From Hyphomicrobiales bacterium (lineage in GTDB: Bacteria > Pseudomonadota > Alphaproteobacteria > Rhizobiales > Rhizobiaceae): a stretch of DNA of 64,000 bases. Made by a program: the position numbers and the translations under genes. This document shows, piece by piece, positions 28,248 to 37,157 of the stretch. Below the pieces are notes generated by a model, which was given only the letters and a program-made list of their open reading frames with translations, did not search any database and was not told the DNA's origin. How positions within the stretch are numbered: the stretch's first letter is position 1; each line of letters begins with the position of its first letter. The stretch spans positions 189,686-253,685 of the forward strand of contig UCIA01000007.1 in assembly GCA_900472295.1 (NCBI GenBank). The letters run 5' to 3'.

Positions 28248-28973
28248 ATGCAGGATAGCCTTTACGTCGCCCTTTCCTCGCAGATCGCGCTCGAGCGCCG
28301 TCTCGACACCATCGCCGACAACGTCGCCAACGCCTCGACCATCGGCTTTCGCGCCACCGGCGTGAAATTCGAGGATGTCGTTTCCGGCACAGGCCCCAAA
28401 TCCGTGTCCTTCGCGTCCACCGGCAAGACCTATTTGTCCGGCGCGCATGGCGCGATGACGCAGACCGGCAACCCGTTCGATTTCGCCGTCCAGGGCGACG
28501 CCTGGTTCGGCATCGATACGCCGGCCGGCACCGTGATGACGCGCGACGGACGTTTTTCGATGAACGAGAACGGCGAGCTGATGTCGCTCGAAGGCCATCC
28601 AGTGCTCGATGCCGGCGGCGCGCCGATCCAGCTCGACCCACGCGACGGACCGCCAAAGGCGGGCGCCGATGGATCGCTGCGCCAGGGCGACAAGCTTGTC
28701 GGCGCCATCGGCCTGTTCAATTTCGACCCCGGCCCGAATTTCGTCCGCTACGGCAATTCGGGCATCGTCCCGTCACGCGCGCCCGAGCCGGTCACCGACC
28801 GCTCCGATCTCGGCGTCGCGCAAGGCTTTGTCGAGGAATCCAACGTCAACCCGGTGCTGGAGATGACCCGCCTGATCATGGTCCAGCGCGCCTTCGAGAA
28901 CACGGCCGCACTGATGCGCCAGACCGATGCCACGACCGACGACGCCATCAAGACGCTCGGCTCCAAGTCGTAG
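28248..28973 (+). CDS. flgF: Flagellar basal-body rod protein FlgF
   Basis: A 241-residue proximal rod protein. It has the N-terminal rod motif (LDTIADNVANASTIGFRATG) and a C-terminal FlgE/FlgG-like segment (VEESNVNPVLEMTRLIMVQR then AFENTAAL). It is exported through the flagellar apparatus, so it has no Sec signal. It lies between the DUF1217 gene and fliI in one operon. Confidence 0.93.
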   Translation: MQDSLYVALSSQIALERRLDTIADNVANASTIGFRATGVKFEDVVSGTGPKSVSFASTGKTYLSGAHGAMTQTGNPFDFAVQGDAWFGIDTPAGTVMTRDGRFSMNENGELMSLEGHPVLDAGGAPIQLDPRDGPPKAGADGSLRQGDKLVGAIGLFNFDPGPNFVRYGNSGIVPSRAPEPVTDRSDLGVAQGFVEESNVNPVLEMTRLIMVQRAFENTAALMRQTDATTDDAIKTLGSKS

Positions 28974-28977
28974 CGGC

Positions 28978-30399
28978 ATGTCGGGCAGCAGATCATCGAT
29001 ACGCGCGCTTGAGCGGCAGCGGGAAGCAGCACCGGAAAACCGGCTGGCTGCGCTGGAGCGTATCTGGCGGCGCTTCGACGATACCGAGACGCTGCTACGG
29101 CGTGGTGGCCGCGTCGCCGAAATTTCGTCGACGCATTACACGGTGCGCGGCCTTTCTGAAATCGCCAGGCTGGGTGACCTTGTCGAGCAGCGCGGCCAGG
29201 CCGGCACGCGCCGCGGCGAGATCGTCAGGATCGGCCGCGACGAGGTCGTCATCGCGCCTTTCGAACGCAGCGCCGATGCCGGCATTGGCGACGCCGTGTT
29301 TCGCCGCGGCCCGTTGGTCGTGACGCCGCACGCTTCATGGCGCGGACGCGCCATCGATGCGCTGACCCGCGTCATCGACGGCGGTCCAGCCTTGATCCGA
29401 GACGGCGAAGCGGCAAGCGGCGACGGCACGACGCCGGGCGCCATGGCGCGGCAGCGCGTCGGCACCGCCTTCACCACCGGGGTCAAGGTCATCGACATCT
29501 TCACCCCGCTCTGCTTCGGCCAGCGCCTAGGTGTCTTTGCCGGTTCCGGCGTCGGCAAATCGACGCTGCTGGCCATGCTGGCAGGCGCCGATGCCTTCGA
29601 CACCGTCGTCGTGGCGCTGATCGGCGAACGCGGCCGCGAGGTGCGCGAATTCCTCGAAGACACGATCGGCGCAGAGAGCATGGCCAAGACCGTCGCCGTC
29701 GTGGCCACCAGCGACGAGAGCGCCATGATGCGCCGGCGCGCGCCCGACACCGCCATGCGCGTCGCCGAACATTTTCGCGACCAGGGCCACCGCGTGCTGC
29801 TGGTTCTGGATTCGATCACCCGCTTTGCCCATGCGCTGCGCGAAGTGGCGACCGGCACCGGCGAGCCGCCGGTGGCGCGCGGCTACCCCGCTTCGGTCTT
29901 CACCGACCTGCCCAAGCTGCTCGAGCGCGCCGGACCGGGCGCCGAAGGCCCTGGGGTCAAAGGACAGGGCTCGATCACCGCCATCATCTCCGTGCTGGTC
30001 GACGGCGACGACCACAACGATCCGGTCGCCGATTCGGTTCGCGGCATTCTCGACGGCCATGTCGTGCTCGACCGCGCCATTGCCGAACAGGGCCGCTATC
30101 CGCCAGTCAATCCGCTGTCATCGATCTCGCGCCTTGCCGACAAGGCATGGAGCCCCGAGCAGCGCATGCTGGTGACGAGGCTGAAGTCGATGATCTCGCG
30201 CTTCGAGGACACACGCGACATCCGCCTGCTCGGCGCCTATCAGGGCGGCGCCGATGCCGAACTCGACATTGCCGTGCGCCAGGTGCCGCTGATCTATGAA
30301 GCCCTGACGCAATCGCCCAGGGATCGCGCCTCGACTGATGCGTTCTCCGACCTCGCCCGTCATCTGAAAGGCAAGCAAAGTGTCGACGCCGGAGACTGA
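28978..30399 (+). CDS. fliI: Flagellum-specific export ATPase FliI
   Basis: A 473-residue F1-beta-like ATPase that drives flagellar protein export at the membrane with FliH. Walker A is GSGVGKS (residues 189-195), Walker B is VLLVLDSITRFAHALR, and the family signature is PPVARGYPASVFTDLPKLLE. I chose the ATG at 28978, four bases after flgF stops. The 3' end overlaps the next gene by 20 bases. No fliJ is evident nearby, although the N-terminal coiled coil of the next product is at that position. Confidence 0.95.
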   Translation: MSGSRSSIRALERQREAAPENRLAALERIWRRFDDTETLLRRGGRVAEISSTHYTVRGLSEIARLGDLVEQRGQAGTRRGEIVRIGRDEVVIAPFERSADAGIGDAVFRRGPLVVTPHASWRGRAIDALTRVIDGGPALIRDGEAASGDGTTPGAMARQRVGTAFTTGVKVIDIFTPLCFGQRLGVFAGSGVGKSTLLAMLAGADAFDTVVVALIGERGREVREFLEDTIGAESMAKTVAVVATSDESAMMRRRAPDTAMRVAEHFRDQGHRVLLVLDSITRFAHALREVATGTGEPPVARGYPASVFTDLPKLLERAGPGAEGPGVKGQGSITAIISVLVDGDDHNDPVADSVRGILDGHVVLDRAIAEQGRYPPVNPLSSISRLADKAWSPEQRMLVTRLKSMISRFEDTRDIRLLGAYQGGADAELDIAVRQVPLIYEALTQSPRDRASTDAFSDLARHLKGKQSVDAGD

Positions 30400-31549
30400 G
30401 CGCCAATACACCGAGCGGCTTTTGCGCGAGATGCTCGCCGAGGCCAGCGCTGCCGAGGAGGCCCGGGCCAACGAAGCAAGGGCAGCCAGGGCAAAGGTCG
30501 ATCGCGACAAGATCGCGAAGGCCGAAGCTATTCTGGCCAGGGCCGCGAGGCCATTCTTGCCGAGAGTTGCCACGCCTGCGTTGCGCAGCCTGCCCGAACC
30601 TGCCTTGCTCAGCTCGCCCGACTCTGCCCTGCCGAGCGTAGCCAGTCTTGCCTCGCCGGGCATGGGTGAGCCATCCACGCCCAGCGCGTTCAGGCTCGCC
30701 TTGGTCGGTGCGCCCAAGGTTGCCTTTCGCAGTCTGACCAGGCTTGCATCGCGAAGCGTGGCCAAGCGGGCCGCGCGCAAGGTAGCCAAACTTCCCTCTC
30801 GCGGCACAGACGACAGTCCTGCCTTGCAAAGCGAAGCCAATCCCGCGTCACGCAGACCAGTCGAACCTGCATTGCACAACGTCGCCAAGCCGGCCTTCCC
30901 CACAGCAGCCAGGCCCGCTCTTCCCAGCCTGGCCAGGCCGAGCGCTCCTTCTGCCGAACTCAATGAGGCGATCGCGGCCAGTCGTGACTCGCTTCTCGAC
31001 GGGCTCTTTCCCGACGTCGACTGGCCTCAGCCGCCAAGGGCGCAGTTTCCGAAGGTAAAAAAGAAAGATGACCGCCGCAGCGATATCGTCTTCGCCGCGC
31101 TGGGCATCACGCTCGGCCTGATCTGCGCGCTGTTTCCCTGGTACATCTTCTTCAATCAGGACCAGTTTGGCGTGCAGGCGATGAAGTTCGGCGGCAGCGG
31201 CACCAATGCCGGTCGGGTCAGCGGCGGCTCGCAGATGGAGAATACCAGCCAGCCGCTGACGGCAAACGATGTTCCCGATGTCGACCTGTTCGCCACCGGC
31301 ACGCTGCAGGACCCCGAGGACAAGACCCAGGCTCCAGGACTCGAAGAGCAGCCGTTCCCGGCCGATCCCAAATTCCGCATGGTTCATGTCGCCAACGGGC
31401 GCGCCATGATCCAGGACGATGCCGGCCTGTGGATCGTCCAGCGCGGTTCGAAGTTGCCCGACTCCAGCATTGTCTCATCGATCGAGCAGCGCGGCGGAAA
31501 GTGGGTCATGGTCACCAGCACCGACCAGGTCATCGAACTCTCCAAATAG
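30380..31549 (+). CDS. Membrane protein with 17-unit octapeptide repeat, in the fliI operon
   Basis: A 389-residue protein I cannot assign to a named family. From a GTG start overlapping fliI by 20 bases it has four parts. Residues 1-57 are a charged Ala/Glu/Lys helix, probably a coiled coil. Residues 58-194 are 17 degenerate octapeptides with rough consensus P-A-L-x-S-x-A-K/R, encoded by 24-base units at 30551-30961 with one extra codon after unit 11. A single membrane helix lies at about 235-258 (IVFAALGITLGLICALFPWY). The last part is an extracytoplasmic domain ending IVQRGSKLPDSSIVSSIEQR plus GGKWVMVTSTDQVIEL. The repeat lies on the cytoplasmic side if the N-terminus is inside. The position between fliI and flgB suggests a role in basal-body or motor assembly. 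Confidence 0.82.
   Translation: MSTPETERQYTERLLREMLAEASAAEEARANEARAARAKVDRDKIAKAEAILARAARPFLPRVATPALRSLPEPALLSSPDSALPSVASLASPGMGEPSTPSAFRLALVGAPKVAFRSLTRLASRSVAKRAARKVAKLPSRGTDDSPALQSEANPASRRPVEPALHNVAKPAFPTAARPALPSLARPSAPSAELNEAIAASRDSLLDGLFPDVDWPQPPRAQFPKVKKKDDRRSDIVFAALGITLGLICALFPWYIFFNQDQFGVQAMKFGGSGTNAGRVSGGSQMENTSQPLTANDVPDVDLFATGTLQDPEDKTQAPGLEEQPFPADPKFRMVHVANGRAMIQDDAGLWIVQRGSKLPDSSIVSSIEQRGGKWVMVTSTDQVIELSK
30551..30961 (+). repeat. Degenerate 24-bp tandem repeat (8-residue units)
   Basis: Eleven units start at 30551 and then every 24 bases, a 3-base insertion follows at 30815-30817, and six more units run from 30818 to 30961. The best-preserved units read PALRSLPE, PALHNVAK, PALPSLAR and PAFPTAAR. 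Proline or a hydrophobic residue opens each unit and Ala/Leu fill positions 2-3. The units diverge enough to indicate an old array. Confidence 0.8.
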
Positions 31550-31652
31550 CCGCGCTTGATCTGCCTGCCCGGTGCCGCGCACGTGCCCGGCCCGCGCAAG
31601 GTCCACGCAAGACTGGCGGCCTAGTCTGGTACCTACCAGCCTGGAGATTCCC

Positions 31653-32033
31653 ATGGAGCCCGTCAATCTTTTCGACCTTGCAGCCAAGCAGTCGCAATGG
31701 CTGTCGGTGCGCCAGTCGGCCATTGCCGGCAACATCGCCAACGTCAACACGCCGGGCTACACCGCCGGCGATGTCGAGCCGTTCGAAAAGGTGCTTGACC
31801 GCACGGCGGTGTCGCTGACCGCGACCCAGGCCGGCCACCTCGGCACCGCGGCCACCAATGCCGGCTTCACCGTCAAGCCCGAAGAGACCACCGGCGCCAT
31901 CATGCCGTCGAAGAACACGGTGGTGGTCGAGAACGAGCTGATGAAGGCCGGCGAGGTCCGCCGCTCCTTCGAGCTCAACACGGCGATCGTCAAAGCCTTC
32001 CATTCGATGATGATGATGGCGGTGAAAAGCTGA
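31653..32033 (+). CDS. flgB: Flagellar basal-body rod protein FlgB
   Basis: A 126-residue proximal rod protein with the rod motif [20 protein letters not shown]. The ATG at 31653 has GGAG six bases upstream; earlier ATGs would add an unrelated Arg/Pro tail. A 103-base gap separates it from the previous gene, so a separate promoter for flgB-flgC-fliE is possible. It stacks with FlgC, FlgF and FlgG. Confidence 0.93.
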   Translation: MEPVNLFDLAAKQSQWLSVRQSAIAGNIANVNTPGYTAGDVEPFEKVLDRTAVSLTATQAGHLGTAATNAGFTVKPEETTGAIMPSKNTVVVENELMKAGEVRRSFELNTAIVKAFHSMMMMAVKS

Positions 32034-32035
32034 CC

Positions 32036-32452
32036 ATGGACGCGTTGACCTCAGCCCTCAAGATCGCGGCATCCGGCCTCAGCGCCCAGTCCGACCGTTT
32101 GCGCGTCGTCTCGGAAAACCTTGCCAACGCGCAGTCGACCGGCAACACGCCGGGCGCCGATCCCTATCGCCGCAAGACCATCAGCTTCGTCTCCGAGCTC
32201 GACCGTGCCTCCGGTGGCACGATGGTCGAGGTCAACTCGATCGACCGCGATCCCAGCGACTTTCCCGTCGAGTTCCAGCCCGGCAACGAGGCCGCCGACG
32301 ACAAGGGCTACGTCAAGATGCCCAACGTCAACGTGCTGGTCGAGATGGCCGACATGAGCGAAGCCAACCGCTCCTACGAAGCCAACCTTCAGGTCATCAA
32401 GCAGGCGCGTGATCTGATCTCCATGACCATCGACCTGATGAGGAACCAGTAA
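32036..32452 (+). CDS. flgC: Flagellar basal-body rod protein FlgC
   Basis: A 138-residue rod protein with the N-terminal motif [20 protein letters not shown] and the C-terminal [20 protein letters not shown] typical of FlgC. The gap from flgB is two bases and the stop codon overlaps the fliE start by one base (TAATG). It is part of the proximal rod. Confidence 0.95.
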   Translation: MDALTSALKIAASGLSAQSDRLRVVSENLANAQSTGNTPGADPYRRKTISFVSELDRASGGTMVEVNSIDRDPSDFPVEFQPGNEAADDKGYVKMPNVNVLVEMADMSEANRSYEANLQVIKQARDLISMTIDLMRNQ

Positions 32453-32787
32453 TGATCAGCGGCATTGGCGGTATCGGATCGCTTCCCCTCAAGCCGGAGA
32501 TCGGCGGCGCCGATGCCACGACCGACCTGTTCCAGGGCACCAAGGCGCCGATGGCCGGCACCGACATCGGCGGCACCTTCGCCGAGGCGCTGAGCCAGGC
32601 CGCCTCGAAGACGGTCAACACCTTGCAGAACGCCGAGCAGGTCTCGATCCAGGCGCTCAAGGGCGATGCCGACACCCGTCAGGTCGTCGACGCCGTCATG
32701 AGCGCCCAGCAGGCCCTGCAGACCACCATCGCCATCCGCGACAAGGTCGTCTCCGCCTATCTCGAAATCAGCCGTATGGGCATCTGA
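32452..32787 (+). CDS. fliE: Flagellar hook-basal body complex protein FliE
   Basis: A 111-residue protein joining the MS ring to the rod. The C-terminal half shows the FliE pattern: [20 protein letters not shown] followed by [20 protein letters not shown]. Its start overlaps the flgC stop codon by one base, so translation is coupled. Confidence 0.93.
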   Translation: MISGIGGIGSLPLKPEIGGADATTDLFQGTKAPMAGTDIGGTFAEALSQAASKTVNTLQNAEQVSIQALKGDADTRQVVDAVMSAQQALQTTIAIRDKVVSAYLEISRMGI

Positions 32788-32798
32788 GGAGACTTGCC

Positions 32799-33587
32799 GT
32801 GAAAGCACTCGCCATTGCAGCGACCGGCATGAATGCCCAGCAGACAAATCTGGAAGTCATCGCCAACAACATCGCCAACATCAACACCACCGGCTACAAG
32901 CGCGCCCGCGCCGAATTCTCCGACCTGCTGTACCAGGTCGACCGCACGCAAGGCGTGCCCAACCGCTCCAACTCCTCGCTGGTGCCGGAAGGCGTCTCGA
33001 TCGGCCTCGGCGTCAAGACGACGGCGGTGCGCAACGTCCACACCCAGGGCGAACTGACCTCGACCGGCAACTCTTTCGACATGGCGCTGACCGGCCGCGG
33101 CTGGTTCCAGATCGAGGGCGCCGATGGCGGCACGCTGTACAGCCGCGCCGGCGCCTTCAACACCAACGCCACCGGCCAGTTGGTGACCGTCGACGGCGCC
33201 AATGTTATCCCGGCCATCACCGTGCCGGTCGATGCCATCGAGGTCATCGTCAACAAGACCGGCCAGGTCTTTGCCCGCATCGACGGCCAGACCGATCTCC
33301 AACTGCTCGGCCAGTTGCAGCTCGCCAACTTCGCCAACGAAGCGGGCCTGGCGCCCCTTGGCGACAATCTGTTCCAGGAAACGCCGGCATCCGGCCCGGC
33401 CAATGTCGGCGTGCCCGGCGATCCCGGCTTCGCCTCGGTCGAGCAAGGCTATCTCGAGGCCTCCAACGTCGATCCGGTCAAGGAAATCACCGAGCTGATC
33501 TCGGCGCAGCGCGCCTATGAGATGAACTCGAAGGTCATCCAGGCCGCCGACGACATGGCCTCGGTCGTGTCCAAGAACATCAGGTAA
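32799..33587 (+). CDS. flgG: Flagellar distal rod protein FlgG
   Basis: A 262-residue distal rod protein, the standard length. The N-terminal motif is [20 protein letters not shown], and the C-terminal [20 protein letters not shown] then [20 protein letters not shown] is classic FlgG. The start is GTG with GAGGAG upstream. It precedes flgA, the P-ring chaperone gene. Confidence 0.96.
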   Translation: MKALAIAATGMNAQQTNLEVIANNIANINTTGYKRARAEFSDLLYQVDRTQGVPNRSNSSLVPEGVSIGLGVKTTAVRNVHTQGELTSTGNSFDMALTGRGWFQIEGADGGTLYSRAGAFNTNATGQLVTVDGANVIPAITVPVDAIEVIVNKTGQVFARIDGQTDLQLLGQLQLANFANEAGLAPLGDNLFQETPASGPANVGVPGDPGFASVEQGYLEASNVDPVKEITELISAQRAYEMNSKVIQAADDMASVVSKNIR

Positions 33588-33593
33588 GATTTG

Positions 33594-34121
33594 ATGCTCT
33601 CTCCGGCCTCCCGCTTCGCGCTTTGCCGCACCGCGCTGATCCTGGCGCTGGTGGCTGGCGGCGTGCCGGCGTTTGCGCAAGAGACCGCAAACCAGGAGAA
33701 CAGCACCCAGCTTGCGAGCACTCAGGTGACCGGCGAAGTCGTGCTGATCCCCAACCGGGTCATCTATCCCGGCGAGATGATCGACGAAGGCGCGTTGAAA
33801 CCGGTGACGTTGCTCCCCGGCAAGCACAGGCCGGATGCGGTTGCCACGCAGGCGCAGGAACTCCAGGGCAAGGTCGCCAAGCGCACGCTGCTACCCGGCC
33901 GCTACATCCCGGTCGCCGCCATCCGCGATGCCTGGCTGGTCGAACAGGGTGCCGCCGTGCAGGTCTATTTCATCGCCGGCGACCTCACCATTTCGGCCAC
34001 GGCTGTGTCGCTGCAGCCGGGCGCCGCTGGCGACCTGATCAAGGTCCGCAACAGCGACAGCGGCAAGATCCTTTCCGGCACGGTGATGGCCGACGGCACC
34101 ATCCGGGTCAGCGCTTCATGA
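33594..34121 (+). CDS. flgA: P-ring assembly chaperone FlgA
   Basis: A 175-residue periplasmic protein with a signal peptide (SRFALCRTALILALVAGG...AFAQ) and a C-terminal SAF-like domain containing VVLIPNRVIYPGEMIDEGAL, then RTLLPGRYIPVAAIRDAWLV. It helps FlgI polymerise around the rod. ATG at 33594 is taken over the in-frame TTG just before it. The stop codon overlaps the flgI start (ATGA). Confidence 0.93.
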   Translation: MLSPASRFALCRTALILALVAGGVPAFAQETANQENSTQLASTQVTGEVVLIPNRVIYPGEMIDEGALKPVTLLPGKHRPDAVATQAQELQGKVAKRTLLPGRYIPVAAIRDAWLVEQGAAVQVYFIAGDLTISATAVSLQPGAAGDLIKVRNSDSGKILSGTVMADGTIRVSAS

Positions 34122-35359
34122 GACGCGTATCTGCCCTTCTGCTCGCGGCCCTTGTCGGGCTGCAGCCGGCGCTGGCCGACGGCCTGACGCCGAAGCAAAA
34201 GCGCGATCTTGCCGGCAAGAATGGCGGCGCCTTTGTCGATCCCGAATATGACCCGGCCACCACCAGCCGCATGTTCAGGGTGTCCAACGGGCCAAGCTCG
34301 CTGCCGCCCGGCCAGGTCGCCTCGCGCATCAAGGACATTGCACAGCTACAGGCCTCGCGCGACAACCAGCTTGTCGGCTACGGCCTCGTCATCGGCCTCG
34401 CCGGATCGGGCGACAGCCTGCGCAACTCGCCGTTCACCGAACAATCGATCCGCGCCATGCTCGAAAATCTCGGCATCGCCACCGAGGGTGGCAGCGCGCG
34501 GGCCAAGAACGTCGCCGCCGTCATCGTCACCGCCAACATGCCGCCTTACGTGCAGTCGGGCGCCCGCATCGACATCAATGTCTCCTCGATGGGCGACGCC
34601 ACTTCGCTTGCCGGCGGCACACTGGTGATGACGCCGTTGAAGGCGGCCGACGGCGAGATCTACGCCGTCGGACAGGGATCGGTCATCGTTTCCGGCTTCA
34701 CCGCGCAGGGCGATGCCGAACAGGTGACGCAAGGTGTGCCGACCGCCGGACGCGTGCCAAACGGCGCGATCGTCGAGCGCACGGTGCGCGCCGAGTTCGA
34801 AGACCAGTCGCTACTCACCTTGCAACTGCGCAATCCCGACTTCTCCACCGCCATTCGTATTGCCGATGCCATCAACGGCTACACATCGCAGCGCTTCGGC
34901 ATGCGCGTGGCGGCCGAGCGCGATGCGCGCACCGTGCAGATCAGGCGGCCGAAGAATGTTTCGGCGGCGCGCTTCTACGCCGAGATCGAGAATTTGGTGG
35001 TCGAGACCGACACGCCGGCGCGTGTGGTCATCGACGAACGCACCGGCACCATCGTCATCGGCAACGAGGTCAAGATCTCGCGCGTCGCCATCAGCCACGG
35101 CACGCTCACCGTGCGCATCACCGAACAGCCGAAAATCGTCCAGCCGGAACCGTTCTCCAAGGGCGTGACCGCGGAGGAGCCCTTCACCACCATCGAGGCC
35201 ACCCGGCCTGACGCCCGCGTCAATGTGCTCGATGGACCCAATCTCGAAACGCTGGTGTCCGGCCTCAACCGCCTCGGCGTCAAGCCCGACGGCATCATTG
35301 CCATCCTGCAAGGCATCAAATCGGCCGGCGCTTTGCAGGCCGATCTGGTTCTTCAATAG
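34118..35359 (+). CDS. flgI: Flagellar P-ring protein FlgI
   Basis: A periplasmic P-ring subunit of 413 residues beginning with a Sec signal (MRRVSALLLAALVGLQPALA). The conserved opening RIKDIAQLQASRDNQLVGYG leads to LVIGLAGSGDSLRNSPFTEQ, and the C-terminus LVSGLNRLGVKPDGIIAILQ then GIKSAGALQADLVLQ is diagnostic. The start is fixed by the ATGA overlap with flgA; the open frame continues upstream inside flgA but without similarity. Confidence 0.96.
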   Translation: MRRVSALLLAALVGLQPALADGLTPKQKRDLAGKNGGAFVDPEYDPATTSRMFRVSNGPSSLPPGQVASRIKDIAQLQASRDNQLVGYGLVIGLAGSGDSLRNSPFTEQSIRAMLENLGIATEGGSARAKNVAAVIVTANMPPYVQSGARIDINVSSMGDATSLAGGTLVMTPLKAADGEIYAVGQGSVIVSGFTAQGDAEQVTQGVPTAGRVPNGAIVERTVRAEFEDQSLLTLQLRNPDFSTAIRIADAINGYTSQRFGMRVAAERDARTVQIRRPKNVSAARFYAEIENLVVETDTPARVVIDERTGTIVIGNEVKISRVAISHGTLTVRITEQPKIVQPEPFSKGVTAEEPFTTIEATRPDARVNVLDGPNLETLVSGLNRLGVKPDGIIAILQGIKSAGALQADLVLQ

Positions 35360-35362
35360 GCC

Positions 35363-35938
35363 ATGAAGATGATCGATCGCCTTTCCCGAGAGCAACACCG
35401 CAACGCAGCCCTGGCAGCCTGTGCCATCGCCGCGCTTCTCGCAGTCATGCCGGCCCATGCCGAAGAAACGGTGCGGCAGGTTCTGCCCGGTGGGCAGCAG
35501 CCGGCGGCAGTTCAAGAACTGGTTCGCGAGAAGGCGCCGGATGAAAGCGAAATCCAGCGCTTCTGTTCCAACATTGCCGACGCCGCCCGCGACCGCCGCT
35601 ACGCGCTGCAGGCCGAAGAGCTGAAGCAGCTGCAGGCCGGCATCGACCAGCGCATGAAGGCGCTGGACGAAAAGCGCGCCGAATACGAGCAATGGCTGAA
35701 GCGGCGCGAAGTGTTCCTGGCCCGAGCCGAGGACGGTGTGGTCAACATCTATGCAGGCATGAAGCCCGATGCCGCGGCCGAACGCCTGGCGATGGTCAAT
35801 TCCGATCTCGCCGCCGCCATCCTGATGAAACTCGATTCGCGCAAGGCCGGCGTCATTCTCAACGAAATGGACCAGAAGGCGGCGGCCACGCTCACCGGCA
35901 TCATGGCCAGCGCGGCTCGAAGGGTAGATCCGTCATGA
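35363..35938 (+). CDS. motE: Motility protein MotE (MotC chaperone)
   Basis: A 191-residue periplasmic protein. The signal peptide (about residues 1-33, ending AVMPAHA) is followed by a coiled-coil helix (EELKQLQAGIDQRMKALDEK) and an MgtE-N-like helical domain (VNIYAGMKPDAAAERLAMVN then AAILMKLDSRKAGVILNEMD). In Sinorhizobium meliloti MotE stabilises and folds the periplasmic stator partner MotC; motC is also in this window. It lies between flgI and flgH and overlaps flgH by four bases. A start at the second ATG (35369) is possible. Confidence 0.9.
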   Translation: MKMIDRLSREQHRNAALAACAIAALLAVMPAHAEETVRQVLPGGQQPAAVQELVREKAPDESEIQRFCSNIADAARDRRYALQAEELKQLQAGIDQRMKALDEKRAEYEQWLKRREVFLARAEDGVVNIYAGMKPDAAAERLAMVNSDLAAAILMKLDSRKAGVILNEMDQKAAATLTGIMASAARRVDPS

Positions 35939-36639
35939 AGTTGCAGATCCTCGTCCTGGTCGCGGCCGCGTCACTTGCCGGCTGCGCCGTCGACCCCAAG
36001 GAGATCGGCAGGGAGCCGGCGATGTCGCCGGTCGGTACCGGCATCACCGGCAGTGTCAACGCGCCCTATTCCTACCCGGAACAGCCGCGGGCGCCGGTGA
36101 AGAAATTCTCGCTGTGGGACGACCGCCAGAGCCGGCTGTTCACCGATCCGCGCGCGCTGCGCGACGGCGACATCCTGACCGTCAGGATCAAGCTCAACGA
36201 CAAGGCCAACTTCAAGAACCAGAACGACCGCAGCCGCACCGCCGGGCGCAAACTCGGCTATGACGTCAACCTCGGATGGGAAGGTGCCAGCACCAGCGGC
36301 AAGGGCGACGCCGGCCTGAGCTCCACCACGGAAACCAATGCGGATGGCGAAATCAAGCGCTCGGAAAACCTTGAGCTCAACGTCGCCGCCGTCGTCACCG
36401 AAGTGCTGCCCAACGGCAATCTGATGATCCGCGGCTCGCAGGAGGTGCGCGTCAATTATGAGCTCAGGGTGCTGACCATTGCCGGCATGGTGCGTCCTTC
36501 CGACATCGGCGCCGAAAACACGATCTCATATGAACGGATCGCCGAGGCCCGCATCTCCTATGGCGGACGCGGCCGCGTCAGCGAAGTCCAGCAGCCCGCT
36601 TACGGTCAGCAGATCCTCGACCAAGTCCTCCCCTTCTAG
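35935..36639 (+). CDS. flgH: Flagellar L-ring lipoprotein FlgH
   Basis: An outer-membrane L-ring subunit of 234 residues. The lipobox Leu-Ala-Gly-Cys17 (MKLQILVLVAAASLAGC) is clear. Conserved FlgH features include SLWDDRQSRLFTDPRALRDG, then DILTVRIKLNDKANFKNQ and GNLMIRGSQEVRVNYELRVL. The start is set by the ATGA overlap with motE; the longer open frame upstream is out of register with motE and not real. Confidence 0.95.
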   Translation: MKLQILVLVAAASLAGCAVDPKEIGREPAMSPVGTGITGSVNAPYSYPEQPRAPVKKFSLWDDRQSRLFTDPRALRDGDILTVRIKLNDKANFKNQNDRSRTAGRKLGYDVNLGWEGASTSGKGDAGLSSTTETNADGEIKRSENLELNVAAVVTEVLPNGNLMIRGSQEVRVNYELRVLTIAGMVRPSDIGAENTISYERIAEARISYGGRGRVSEVQQPAYGQQILDQVLPF

Positions 36640-36656
36640 GCCAGGAGAGCGGCGCC

Positions 36657-37157
36657 ATGGCAAATGTCGAACAGGTTCAACCCAAAAAGGGTCCGTCGCT
36701 TGTCATTCAGCTCGCCATGCTGCTGGCTGTGACGGGCGCCGCTATCGGCATGGGCTGGATGTCCGGCGGCTACCTGAAGGGCGTCGGCGGGCCCGTACCG
36801 GTGCCGGTTGCGCCTGAGAACGAGTCCAACGCCGAGCAGTCGGGCAAGGCCGCGGAACACGCGCCTGGCACCGGGCCGACGCTGGTGCAATTGGCGCCGA
36901 TCACCACCAATCTGGCCTCCCCTGCCGATGTCTGGATAAGGCTGGAAGCATCGGTCGTCTACGACGTGCCGCAGCCGCCGGAGCTTTCCGAGAGCATTCA
37001 ACAGGATCTGCTGGCCATGGTCCGCACCCTGAAGATGCATCAGATCGAGGGCGCCAGCGGTTACCAGCATTTGAAAGCCGACCTCGAGGAGCGCGCCGCG
37101 ATCCGCAGCGGCGGCCACGCCAAACAGGTTCTGATCAGGACATTGCTGCTCGAATGA
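36657..37157 (+). CDS. fliL: Flagellar basal-body protein FliL
   Basis: A 166-residue single-pass inner-membrane protein near the stator. The N-terminal helix is LVIQLAMLLAVTGAAIGMGW. The periplasmic domain ends with the FliL-type DLEERAAIRSGGHAKQVLIR and TLLLE. FliL surrounds or supports stator units. It overlaps fliP by four bases (ATGA). Confidence 0.9.
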   Translation: MANVEQVQPKKGPSLVIQLAMLLAVTGAAIGMGWMSGGYLKGVGGPVPVPVAPENESNAEQSGKAAEHAPGTGPTLVQLAPITTNLASPADVWIRLEASVVYDVPQPPELSESIQQDLLAMVRTLKMHQIEGASGYQHLKADLEERAAIRSGGHAKQVLIRTLLLE

